Source of the DNA: Gemmatimonadota bacterium
Lineage (GTDB): Bacteria; Gemmatimonadota; Gemmatimonadetes; Longimicrobiales; Gaopeijiaceae
Length of the DNA stretch: 64,000 bases
Assembly (NCBI GenBank): GCA_028873595.1
Contig: JAPPOV010000036.1
Location: 1-64,000, forward strand
Direction: 5' to 3'
Below are positions 16,157 through 23,618 of this stretch, piece by piece. The position numbers and the translations under genes are program-made. The number at the start of each line of letters is the position of its first letter. Position 1 is the first letter of the stretch. A model generated the notes under the pieces. The model was not told where the DNA came from. It did no database searches and saw nothing but the letters and a program-made list of their open reading frames with translations.

Positions 16157-17601
16157 CGGTGAGGACCCGGACTCCGCAGAGCCCACCCGGTGTCAGGCGC
16201 AGCCACCGCACCCGTGCCACCCATCCTCACGGAATCACCTCGCGCGATCGAATCCAGGATATCAGCGGAGTCCACGACGACCTCCCGCACGAGCGTCGCC
16301 TCTCCTCCACCACCGGGCAGGCCGAAGATGTTGACGACGCCCGACACCGTCACCGTGAACGCTGCATCGTACGGGATGGGCCCGTCCATGCGCGCCACAA
16401 GCCTGCGGCCCGGCAACACACGGCGTCCGTCCGACGTAGGGCCCGCCGTCGAACCTTCCAGCCGCGGCAGCGACGGGGGAGGCTCGCGCTGGCCGGAGGC
16501 GGCTGATTGCTCGCCGGGAGAGTCGGCACCCATCTGAGTCACCACGACCGTATCGGAAGGCGTCAACGCGTCACCTGTCCCGGTCGAGTCCGGGCTAGCA
16601 GCCTCGAGCAGGATCTCGCTCTCCACACTGTCTGTCGCGGTGCGGTCCACCTCCAGAGCGGCCACGGGGACTCGATCCTCAGCCTCGATCGAGTCCAGTC
16701 GGGCCAGGGAGTCCGTTACCATCTCGACCCAGTCCACATACGCGGTTTCGTGCATCAACTCCAGGAGCATGGGCGCCACCAATGAGTCAGACTCGATGGT
16801 GACTCCGATTCCATCCACCCCGGATTCGTAGTCGAGAAAATCGTCGAAGAGGATTGCGACAGTGGACGAATCAATCGCATCCGCACCGGTCACGTTCGCT
16901 GCGGACGTGTCCGGGGTAAGGATCGGAATCTCCAGGAGCACCGTGTCACCCGCCGCGATCGTGAGCGGCAGCACACCCTGCACTTCCGTCGAGTCCGGTT
17001 CTCCGTTGCGATTCTGATCTTCGAACGCGGTGACCTCGAACGTTCCCCCCGGCAGATAACGGAACGCGAAGATGCCTCCGCGATCCGCCGTCGAGCGGTG
17101 CACGAGGGAGTCCACGTCGATCGCGACCAGGGCGGCATCCGCGACCGGACGTCCGGTGATCCGGTCCCAGACCTCCCCCGCGAGAGTCGTCGGTACAGGT
17201 TCACCCCCGGTCGAAAAGATCAACTCGAACGGATCCCTGATGGTGTTACCGAACATGTCGGAAACGGCCGGTGCCAACGTGACGCGATAGACCAGCCCTT
17301 CTCGCAGACCACCATCCAGCTTCACCGTGAGTGACTGGCGACCGTGCTGCACCTCGTATTCGCCCAGCGTCGGGGACACCGTGACCGCGGTCTCCAGGGC
17401 GCCGCCCGACACACGCTCACTGATTCGCTCATCGAAGTCGAAGCGGATCTCCGTTTGCAGATCGGTCACCGTCTCGAGTGCCCGCGGTTCCGTCGACACG
17501 ACGACAGGGGGACGCAGGTCGTCGGGGCCACCTGGCGGCATTTCCTGCTGCGCACATGCGACCAGCCCGAGGCCCAACGCGAACGAGACCGAGCGCTTCA
17601 G
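16153..17601 (-). CDS. Ig-like-domain lipoprotein, probable CTG start
   Basis: About 482 residues. The open frame continues upstream inside valS, but the natural start is the CTG at 17601. It gives LKRSVSFALGLGLVAC, a complete lipoprotein signal with lipobox LVAC. GGAGG lies nine bases upstream, within the end of valS. After it come a PGGPDD stretch, a bacterial Ig-like (SbsA-type) domain (PPVVVSTEPRAL, SDMFGNTIRDPFELIFSTGG) and a carboxypeptidase-regulatory-like beta domain with a DQNRNGEPDS loop. The Asp/Ser-rich C-terminal half has no recognised domain. It is most likely a cell-envelope lipoprotein of unknown role. It overlaps selA by four bases. Confidence 0.75.
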   Translation of the reverse strand: MKRSVSFALGLGLVACAQQEMPPGGPDDLRPPVVVSTEPRALETVTDLQTEIRFDFDERISERVSGGALETAVTVSPTLGEYEVQHGRQSLTVKLDGGLREGLVYRVTLAPAVSDMFGNTIRDPFELIFSTGGEPVPTTLAGEVWDRITGRPVADAALVAIDVDSLVHRSTADRGGIFAFRYLPGGTFEVTAFEDQNRNGEPDSTEVQGVLPLTIAAGDTVLLEIPILTPDTSAANVTGADAIDSSTVAILFDDFLDYESGVDGIGVTIESDSLVAPMLLELMHETAYVDWVEMVTDSLARLDSIEAEDRVPVAALEVDRTATDSVESEILLEAASPDSTGTGDALTPSDTVVVTQMGADSPGEQSAASGQREPPPSLPRLEGSTAGPTSDGRRVLPGRRLVARMDGPIPYDAAFTVTVSGVVNIFGLPGGGGEATLVREVVVDSADILDSIARGDSVRMGGTGAVAAPDTGWALRSPGPHR

Positions 17602-17605
17602 GGAA

Positions 17606-20353
17606 TCAGACCTCCAGCCCCGCGAGCTTCTCGCGGAGCTTCTCGACCTGATCCTGTAGCTGCGCCGCGTTGTTCCGGGCGGTGTTGACCACGTCCTCCG
17701 GAGCGTTCGCCACGAATTTTTCGTTCGCCAGACGCTTCTCGACACCGCCGAGAACGCCCTCGAGACGCCCAATTTCCTTCTCCATGCGCTCACGCTCCCT
17801 ACCGACGTCGATCACACCCTTCAGTGGGACGAAGAGCTCAGCACCGTTCGCCAGCACCGCATTCGCGCCCACGCCCGAGCCCGTTCCCGACTCGATACGA
17901 TTCACACGAGCCAGCTGTTCCACTGCGGCGGCCCGACTCGAGAGTGCGTCGAAGAAGCCATCGGGTCCTCCGTGAACCACAAGCCCGATCCGCTGACCCT
18001 CTCCCACACCGTATTCCTTGCGAAGCCTACGCACTTCGGTCACCAGGCTCTGGAATCCCGCCATGTCGGTCTCAACCCCCTGGTCGCGATCGACATCGGA
18101 AGCTGTCGGCCACGGAGCGACGATCAGGTCATCCGGACGGTCTGAGCCCTCTGGCCATGGCAGACGCGCCCACAGTTCCGCCGTGACGAAAGGCACGATC
18201 GGGTGGAGAAGACGAAACGCCCCATCCAGAACCGTGACCAGTGTCGTTCGGGCAGCCTGACGGGTCATCTCGTCGGCATCAGCATTGAGGCGACTCTTCA
18301 CCAGCTCGAGGTACCAGTCACAGATCTCACCCCAGAAGAAGTGATACAGCCCTTCGGCTACTTCATGAAGGCGGAACCGCTCCAGACCCTCTGTTGCTTC
18401 TTGGGTCGCGTTCGCGAGGCGCGAGAGGATCCAGCGATCCTCCTCGGCGAGGTGGTTCCGAACTTCGTCGATCGTGCGGATCGGAGATTCGCCCACGCTC
18501 ATAAGCGCGAATCGACCCGCGTTCCAGATCTTGTTCGCGAAATTGCGCCCGTTCGCGAACGCCGCCTCCACGTTCTCGTGGTCGAGACTGATATCCGTAC
18601 CCACCGCACATTGACTCACGATCGTGAAACGCATCGCGTCGGCGCCGAACGCCTCGACCACCTCGAGCGGGTCGATCCCGTTGCCCAGGGACTTCGACAT
18701 CTTCCGACCCTTGATGTCCCGAACCGTGCCGTGCAGATAGACCTCGGTGAACGGCGCTTCGCCCTGGAACTCGTAGCCCATCATGATCATCCGGGCCACC
18801 CAGAAGAACAGGATCTCGGGGGCCGTGACCATGGTGTGACCGGGATAGAACGCCTTCAGGTCATCCGTGTCGTTCGGCCAACCGAACACAGAGAACGGCC
18901 ACAGCTGTGAACTGAACCAGGTATCCAGGACGTCGGGATCCTGCTGCAGCGATGCCCCTCCGCACTTCGGACATGCCGTGGGATCCTCCCGCGCCACGAT
19001 CTCCTGCCCGCAGTCACAATACCACACGGGAATTCGGTGACCCCACCAAAGCTGACGGGAGATACACCAGTCCTGGATATTCTCCATCCAGTGCTCGTAC
19101 ACACGCTTCCAATGGGGCGGCGTGAAGGTGATCGTGCCGTCCCGAGACGCGGCGAGTGCCGGCTCAGCAAGCGGTTTCATGCTCACGAACCACTGCTCGG
19201 ACAACCGAGGCTCGACAACCGTGTCGCAACGGTAGCAGTGCGGAACCGCATGGGTGTGAGCGTCCGCGCCTGCCATCAACCCTTCGGCATCGAGGGCGGC
19301 GAGGACCGACGTGCGAGCCTCGAAGCGATCCAGGCCCCGGAACTCCTCCGGCGCCTTGTCACTCATCTGTGCATCGGGCGTCATCACGTCGAGGATATCG
19401 AGGCCCGTTCGGCTGGCGATGTCGAAGTCGTTCTTGTCGTGCGCCGGCGTCACCTTGACCATCCCCGACCCAAACGCCGGGTCCACGTGCCGGTCGGCCA
19501 CGATCGGAATCGTACGACCGGTGAGCGGTAGCTCCACCTCCGCACCGACGAGCTCCTTGTACCGGTCGTCACTCGGATGTACCGCCACACCCGTGTCACC
19601 CAGCATGGTCTCGGGGCGCGTCGTGGAGACGGTCAGATACCAGCCCCCATCCTCGAACTGCCCGATCGCCTCTGCACCTGCGTCGGAGGAGGCCTTTGCG
19701 GCGCTCCACGACCCCTGTGGGAGCGGATAGCGAAGATGCCACAGCCGCCCCTCGGTTTCCTCGCCCTCGGCTTCCTCGTTGGACAACGCGGTCAGACAGC
19801 GAGGGCACCAGTTGATGATGTACTCACCGCGGTAGATCAGGTCCTTCTCGTACAGCGATACGAAGACCTCCCGCACCGCGCGGGCCAGGTCGTCGTCCAA
19901 CGTAAATCGTGTACGCTCCCAGTCGCATGACGCCCCGATCGCCTTGAGCTGCTCGAGGATCGTGCCTCCCGTTTCTTCCACGAACTCCCACACCCGCTCA
20001 ACGAAGGCCTCCCGCCCGAGTTCCTGCCGGGTGCTGCCAGCCGCCGCCAGCTTCCGCTCTACGACGTTTTGAGTCGCGATACCCGCGTGATCCGTACCGG
20101 GCACCCAGAGCGTCGCTCTCCCCTGCATGCGCCTCCAACGAATCAAAACGTCCTGTACCGTGTTGTTTAGTCCGTGACCCATGTGCAGGGCCGCAGTCAC
20201 ATTGGGAGGGGGAATCACGATCACGTAGGGGTCCCGCCCATCCTCGAGGACCGACGACGCAGGCGCATGGAAATGCCCGCCTTCCTGCCACGCCTTGTAG
20301 CGTGCGGGCTCGATGGCTCGTGGATCGAGACGCGGGGCGAGTTCCTTGCTCAC
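17606..20353 (-). CDS. valS: Valyl-tRNA synthetase
   Basis: 915 residues, the usual length for ValRS. Class I signatures are present: PPPNVTAALHMGHGLNN (HIGH-type) and GRKMSKSLGNGIDPLEV (KMSKS). The editing domain (VSTTRPETMLGDTGVAVHP), the zinc-binding CDCGQ...CPKCGG, and the C-terminal coiled-coil arm (ERERMEKEIGRLEGVLGG) complete the enzyme. It charges tRNA(Val) and hydrolyses mischarged threonine. A 6-bp hairpin lies in its leader, but I see no T-box sequence. It heads the lipoprotein-selA-gmhB operon, with only four bases before the next start. Confidence 0.98.
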   Translation of the reverse strand: MSKELAPRLDPRAIEPARYKAWQEGGHFHAPASSVLEDGRDPYVIVIPPPNVTAALHMGHGLNNTVQDVLIRWRRMQGRATLWVPGTDHAGIATQNVVERKLAAAGSTRQELGREAFVERVWEFVEETGGTILEQLKAIGASCDWERTRFTLDDDLARAVREVFVSLYEKDLIYRGEYIINWCPRCLTALSNEEAEGEETEGRLWHLRYPLPQGSWSAAKASSDAGAEAIGQFEDGGWYLTVSTTRPETMLGDTGVAVHPSDDRYKELVGAEVELPLTGRTIPIVADRHVDPAFGSGMVKVTPAHDKNDFDIASRTGLDILDVMTPDAQMSDKAPEEFRGLDRFEARTSVLAALDAEGLMAGADAHTHAVPHCYRCDTVVEPRLSEQWFVSMKPLAEPALAASRDGTITFTPPHWKRVYEHWMENIQDWCISRQLWWGHRIPVWYCDCGQEIVAREDPTACPKCGGASLQQDPDVLDTWFSSQLWPFSVFGWPNDTDDLKAFYPGHTMVTAPEILFFWVARMIMMGYEFQGEAPFTEVYLHGTVRDIKGRKMSKSLGNGIDPLEVVEAFGADAMRFTIVSQCAVGTDISLDHENVEAAFANGRNFANKIWNAGRFALMSVGESPIRTIDEVRNHLAEEDRWILSRLANATQEATEGLERFRLHEVAEGLYHFFWGEICDWYLELVKSRLNADADEMTRQAARTTLVTVLDGAFRLLHPIVPFVTAELWARLPWPEGSDRPDDLIVAPWPTASDVDRDQGVETDMAGFQSLVTEVRRLRKEYGVGEGQRIGLVVHGGPDGFFDALSSRAAAVEQLARVNRIESGTGSGVGANAVLANGAELFVPLKGVIDVGRERERMEKEIGRLEGVLGGVEKRLANEKFVANAPEDVVNTARNNAAQLQDQVEKLREKLAGLEV

Positions 20354-20386
20354 GTCGACTTCCTGGGATCAGCAGAATGAGGGTCA

Positions 20387-20405
20387 CGCCGCGACGGTTG
20401 CGGCG
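20387..20405 (-). other. Short hairpin in the valS leader
   Basis: CGCCGC and GCGGCG pair around a seven-base loop, 34 bases upstream of the valS ATG. It is not followed by a run of T, so it is not a classical terminator. The surrounding 179 bases (20354-20532) hold no gene and no recognisable T-box. It could influence valS translation or mRNA stability, or be a chance GC palindrome. Confidence 0.35.
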
Positions 20406-20532
20406 GACCCGAAAGATGTCAGTCGGGGTCGCCCATCGGAACCGGCGATGCACCTTGATTCAACGGGTTTCCGACAGGCCCTGGTTCGAGCAGCACGGAT
20501 CCATCACGCAAAGGAGATCGCCCAGACGCCGA

Positions 20533-21348
20533 CTAGCGGTTCCCTGTCGTATCGGCCTGGGCGGCAGCGCGCTCCCGGTCGCGGCGTGCACGAATCGCCG
20601 CGGCCCGCTCCTTCCAGGACTGTTCGATGATGTATCGCTGACTCTGGCGTTCGATCTCCTCGAACTCCCAGACGCGACGGGCCTCGATATCCCGGTGCCC
20701 AACCGGAGTTCCGAAGTTCAGCGGGAGCGGTAATGCCACGTCTCCCAGGTAAATCTTGCCGTCCGCGACTCCCCAGCGTCCGCCGTTCGAGTCCGTGAAG
20801 GTCCAGTCGGTCAGCCGATCCTCGGCCGCCCGCGCGATGGCCACGGAGTCGTACCACGCCACAATCCGCTCCGACACGAGGAGTTCCTCGCGCTGATCAA
20901 TGCTGAGTTCAAAGAACTCGGGCGGCGGCGCGGCCCAAAGCCTGGCATCCGTGAGGTTCGGCCGGAGGCGATCTGCAGCGTTGTTGGGAGGCGGAAGCAG
21001 TTCCCCGATCCGTATACCCTGAATCTCGGGCCGTTCGGCGTCGGCTTCACCGGCCACGATCTCCGCCAACTCCTCGGGGTCGTCCGGACGTTCGAGTTCC
21101 TCGGGAAGGATGTCGATGAGCCGAATGAGGGGTGTCCCCTGTTCCGATGGGCGATCCGACTCAATGGGGAGCGTGAACCCATCGGGTTTCAGGACCGCGG
21201 AGACCGTCGTGTACAACAGAATCGCCACGATGTGGGCAACGATCGAGCCACCGAACGCGAGTCTGCGCAGGCGTGGAGAGCCCAGGCCCCGACTGTCCAG
21301 CCAGGCCCGATCCCTCACGGATCCTTCACCTTCGGGCCGGTTTCGCAT
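20533..21348 (-). CDS. Membrane protein with TonB-like SxxxH anchor, unknown C-terminal region
   Basis: 271 residues. One N-terminal membrane segment near residues 32-52 (GGSIVAHIVAILLYTTV) shows S-I-V-A-H, matching the SxxxH pattern that is functionally essential in the TonB membrane anchor. The following LLYTTV also matches TonB's LLYTSV. A Pro/Glu/Asp-rich spacer follows. The C-terminal part is a charged Arg/Glu helix rich in Ala, with no sign of the TonB beta-alpha-beta fold. It may therefore couple to ExbBD-like motors or simply be an anchored periplasmic protein. A GTG at residue 11 with AAGGA upstream is an alternative start. Its position next to valS carries no clear hint. Confidence 0.65.
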   Translation of the reverse strand: MRNRPEGEGSVRDRAWLDSRGLGSPRLRRLAFGGSIVAHIVAILLYTTVSAVLKPDGFTLPIESDRPSEQGTPLIRLIDILPEELERPDDPEELAEIVAGEADAERPEIQGIRIGELLPPPNNAADRLRPNLTDARLWAAPPPEFFELSIDQREELLVSERIVAWYDSVAIARAAEDRLTDWTFTDSNGGRWGVADGKIYLGDVALPLPLNFGTPVGHRDIEARRVWEFEEIERQSQRYIIEQSWKERAAAIRARRDRERAAAQADTTGNR

Positions 21349-21407
21349 GATCTTGCTAACCCTGGGTCAAACCGCGGTTCCTCGTACTCCGTACCGTTCG
21401 AGCTCCG

Positions 21408-22571
21408 TCATGTCACGACCCGACCCAGGCGTCGTGCGGCCTCCTCGAGTCGCTCCCCGTCGACGGTAAGTGCAATCCGGAAGAAGCCTTCTCCTCCTTC
21501 TCCAAGCGCTGCTCCCGGAAGGACGATCACGCCCTCCTGCTCCAAAGCCCTGGTGGCGAACGCCTCAGAAGGCTCACCGCGTGGGACGGGGACCCACATG
21601 TACATGGTTGCCTTGGGTACAGTGACGTCGAACCCGGCGGAGGCCAATGCCTCCGCCGCGCGGTCACGACGCTCCTGGAAGACAGCGATGTTTCCGGGTA
21701 CCCACCCTTCGGCAGCGTCCAGAGCCGCAGCGCCTGCGGCCTGAACCGCCATGAACTGCCCGGTGTCCATGAAGGTCTTCACCTTCGTGAGGGCCGCGAT
21801 CATCTCGGCATTCCCAACCGCCCATCCCATTCGCCAGCCCGTCATGTTGAACGTCTTCGACAGCGAATGGAATTCAAGCGCGACCTCCTTCGCGCCATCG
21901 AACTCCAGGATGCTGCGGGGACGGTACCCGTTGAATCCGAATTCCGAGTAGGCGTTGTCGTGCGCGAGCAGGATGTCATGCTCCGAACAGAAACGGATCG
22001 CCTCCTCTAGATAGTGGTCGGGCGCGACGGCGGTCGTGGGGTTGTTCGGATAGTTCAGGTACAGAATCCGGGTACGCTCGACCACGCCGGCCGGCAGATC
22101 GTCGAACGGGATGAGAAGGTCGTGCTCCGGACGCAAAGGCACGAGCCCCGGCTCCCCTCCAGCCAGAGTGACCGACCCGAGATACGCCTGGTACCCGGGA
22201 TCCGGAATCACCGCAGCGTCCCCGGCCGCGACATACGCGAACGGAAGATGGGCGAGCCCATCCTTGGAACCGATGAGGGGTAGCACCTCTGATGCGGGGT
22301 CGACCGTCACCCCGAATCGCCGAAACATGAAGCTGGCGACAGATTCCCGAAAAGCCGGAAGACCAGATTGAAACGCATAGCGGGAGTGGATCTTATCTCC
22401 TGCCGCCTCACGTAGTTTCTTAACAGCTGCTATCGGCGGGTCGAGGGGAGCGTCCCCGGCCCCCAGGTCGATCACATCGACACCCGCCGCCTCGATCCGT
22501 CGTCGCATCGCCTTCATTTCGGCGAGCGGAAATGGAGTCAGTGCGGCGAATCGCCCGTTCGTCCTGGGCAT
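21408..22571 (-). CDS. PLP-dependent class I/II aminotransferase, DapL-like
   Basis: 387 residues, fold-type I aminotransferase. The sequence has LGAGDAPLDPP near residue 37, RYAFQSGLPAFRESVA, YLNYPNNPTTAVA, and the PLP-lysine site SLSKTFNMTGWRMGWAVGN. These are close to LL-diaminopimelate aminotransferases (DapL) and related alanine or aspartate-type enzymes; the acceptor cannot be fixed from sequence. If it is DapL, it would make LL-diaminopimelate for peptidoglycan and, through LysA (42581-43843), lysine. Its ATG overlaps the upstream FAH-gene stop by one base (TGATG), so the two are coupled. Confidence 0.9.
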   Translation of the reverse strand: MPRTNGRFAALTPFPLAEMKAMRRRIEAAGVDVIDLGAGDAPLDPPIAAVKKLREAAGDKIHSRYAFQSGLPAFRESVASFMFRRFGVTVDPASEVLPLIGSKDGLAHLPFAYVAAGDAAVIPDPGYQAYLGSVTLAGGEPGLVPLRPEHDLLIPFDDLPAGVVERTRILYLNYPNNPTTAVAPDHYLEEAIRFCSEHDILLAHDNAYSEFGFNGYRPRSILEFDGAKEVALEFHSLSKTFNMTGWRMGWAVGNAEMIAALTKVKTFMDTGQFMAVQAAGAAALDAAEGWVPGNIAVFQERRDRAAEALASAGFDVTVPKATMYMWVPVPRGEPSEAFATRALEQEGVIVLPGAALGEGGEGFFRIALTVDGERLEEAARRLGRVVT

Positions 22572-23191
22572 CAGCCCTGGACCACGGGGTTCTTCACAGC
22601 TCCGACCCCGACCACTTCGATCTCCACGACATCCCCGTCACTGAGCGGAGCTACACCGTCCGGCGTACCCGTCGCTACGAGATCGCCGGGCTCCAGAGTC
22701 ATGATCGCCGTGATGTACTCGATGATCGTCGGGATGTCGAAGACCATGTCGGCAGCGTCTCCCTCCTGTACGACCTCCCCATTCACCCGGGTGATGACAC
22801 CCAGAGTCGAGCGATCCACATCACCGAGCGGGATGGGCGTCCCCACTGAGCAGAAGGTGTCGAAGCCCTTGGCCCGAGCCCATTGATCATCGATACGCTG
22901 GAGATCGCGGGCCGTGATGTCGTTGACGGGGACGAGCGCCTCGATGTGATCCCAGACCTCACTGGCGGCAAGATTTCGCGCCTCCTTGCCCATGATCACC
23001 CCGATCTCACCCTCGAAATCCACGCGTTTCGATGCGGCCGGCATGACAATCGTGTCCCCGTCTCCGATCAACGATGACGGCGGCTTGAAGAACAGGAGGG
23101 GCTCGTCGGGGACTTCTCCGCCCAGCTCGGCGGCATGTTTGGCGTAGTTCCGACCAACACAGACGATCTTACTCGGAGAGATAGTCTTCAT
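22571..23191 (-). CDS. Fumarylacetoacetate-hydrolase (FAH) family protein
   Basis: 206 residues, the short single-domain form. The motifs are CVGRNYAKHAAELGGEVP, PLLFFKPPSSLIGDGD, VDFEGEIGVIMGKEA (metal-binding Glu residues), VPVNDITARDLQ, and a C-terminal LEPGDLVATGTPDGVAPL. Members cleave C-C bonds of 2-oxo acids (acylpyruvate hydrolase, oxaloacetate decarboxylase or 2-hydroxyhepta-diene isomerase); the substrate is open. It starts at an ATG after GGAG and is coupled to the aminotransferase. A terminator-like hairpin separates it from the upstream small membrane gene, so it probably has its own promoter in 23192-23246. Confidence 0.92.
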   Translation of the reverse strand: MKTISPSKIVCVGRNYAKHAAELGGEVPDEPLLFFKPPSSLIGDGDTIVMPAASKRVDFEGEIGVIMGKEARNLAASEVWDHIEALVPVNDITARDLQRIDDQWARAKGFDTFCSVGTPIPLGDVDRSTLGVITRVNGEVVQEGDAADMVFDIPTIIEYITAIMTLEPGDLVATGTPDGVAPLSDGDVVEIEVVGVGAVKNPVVQG

Positions 23192-23246
23192 CGGGGCTCC
23201 GTATGAGGGTCGCCGGGCGCGTCATGCACCGGCTGGGTCATGGGTG

Positions 23247-23280
23247 TAAGGAAGGGCCGCCCGATCACGTCGGACGGCCC
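23247..23280 (-). terminator. Probable terminator after the small membrane protein gene
   Basis: In the leftward direction GGGCCG and CGGCCC pair around an inner TCG/CGA stem and a short loop. TTCCTTA follows, a short T-rich tail. It lies between the small membrane gene (ending 23324) and the FAH gene, ending the rsmI-to-helicase transcript before FAH. Confidence 0.6.
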
Positions 23281-23323
23281 TGGAAGTACGCTGATTCCGG
23301 CGAATACGCTATGTCCGGCGGGA

Positions 23324-23524
23324 TCAGCGGCTGCCTTCCTGAGTGTGGATCCACGTCCCGATCAGGGCGCCACACGCAGCGATCGTCAGGAGCACCGCTA
23401 TCACGGTCCACCAGAAGCCGATGTCGCTGTACCCGGTCTCCCAGCCTGCACTCGCGCGGTTCAGCGCGCCAAATGCGATACCCAGGTAGACCACACCAAC
23501 ACCCATGCCGAGGATGCGCTTCAT
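23324..23524 (-). CDS. Small two-helix membrane protein
   Basis: 66 residues from the ATG at 23524. Two hydrophobic segments are clear: residues 4-21 (ILGMGVGVVYLGIAFGAL) and about 36-58 (WWTVIAVLLTIAACGALIG), joined by a short polar loop with Gly-Trp-Glu. A weak purine-rich site precedes the ATG. It lies 94 bases after the helicase gene and is followed by a terminator-like hairpin, so it is likely the last gene of that transcript. I recognise no family. Its regular hydrophobic pattern and good placement make it more credible than the shadow frames around it. Confidence 0.65.
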   Translation of the reverse strand: MKRILGMGVGVVYLGIAFGALNRASAGWETGYSDIGFWWTVIAVLLTIAACGALIGTWIHTQEGSR

Positions 23525-23618
23525 CTTGCTCTTCTACCGTCGCTTGAGGATGGCGGGCCATTCCGGTTGCCCGACACAGCGAAATGTACGAGCCGCCAAC
23601 GGACCGACCAAGGGGCCC

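Noticed and set aside
20354-20532. T-box riboswitch before valS
   Set aside because: The conserved T-box sequence and an antiterminator/terminator pair are not seen; only a short hairpin is present.
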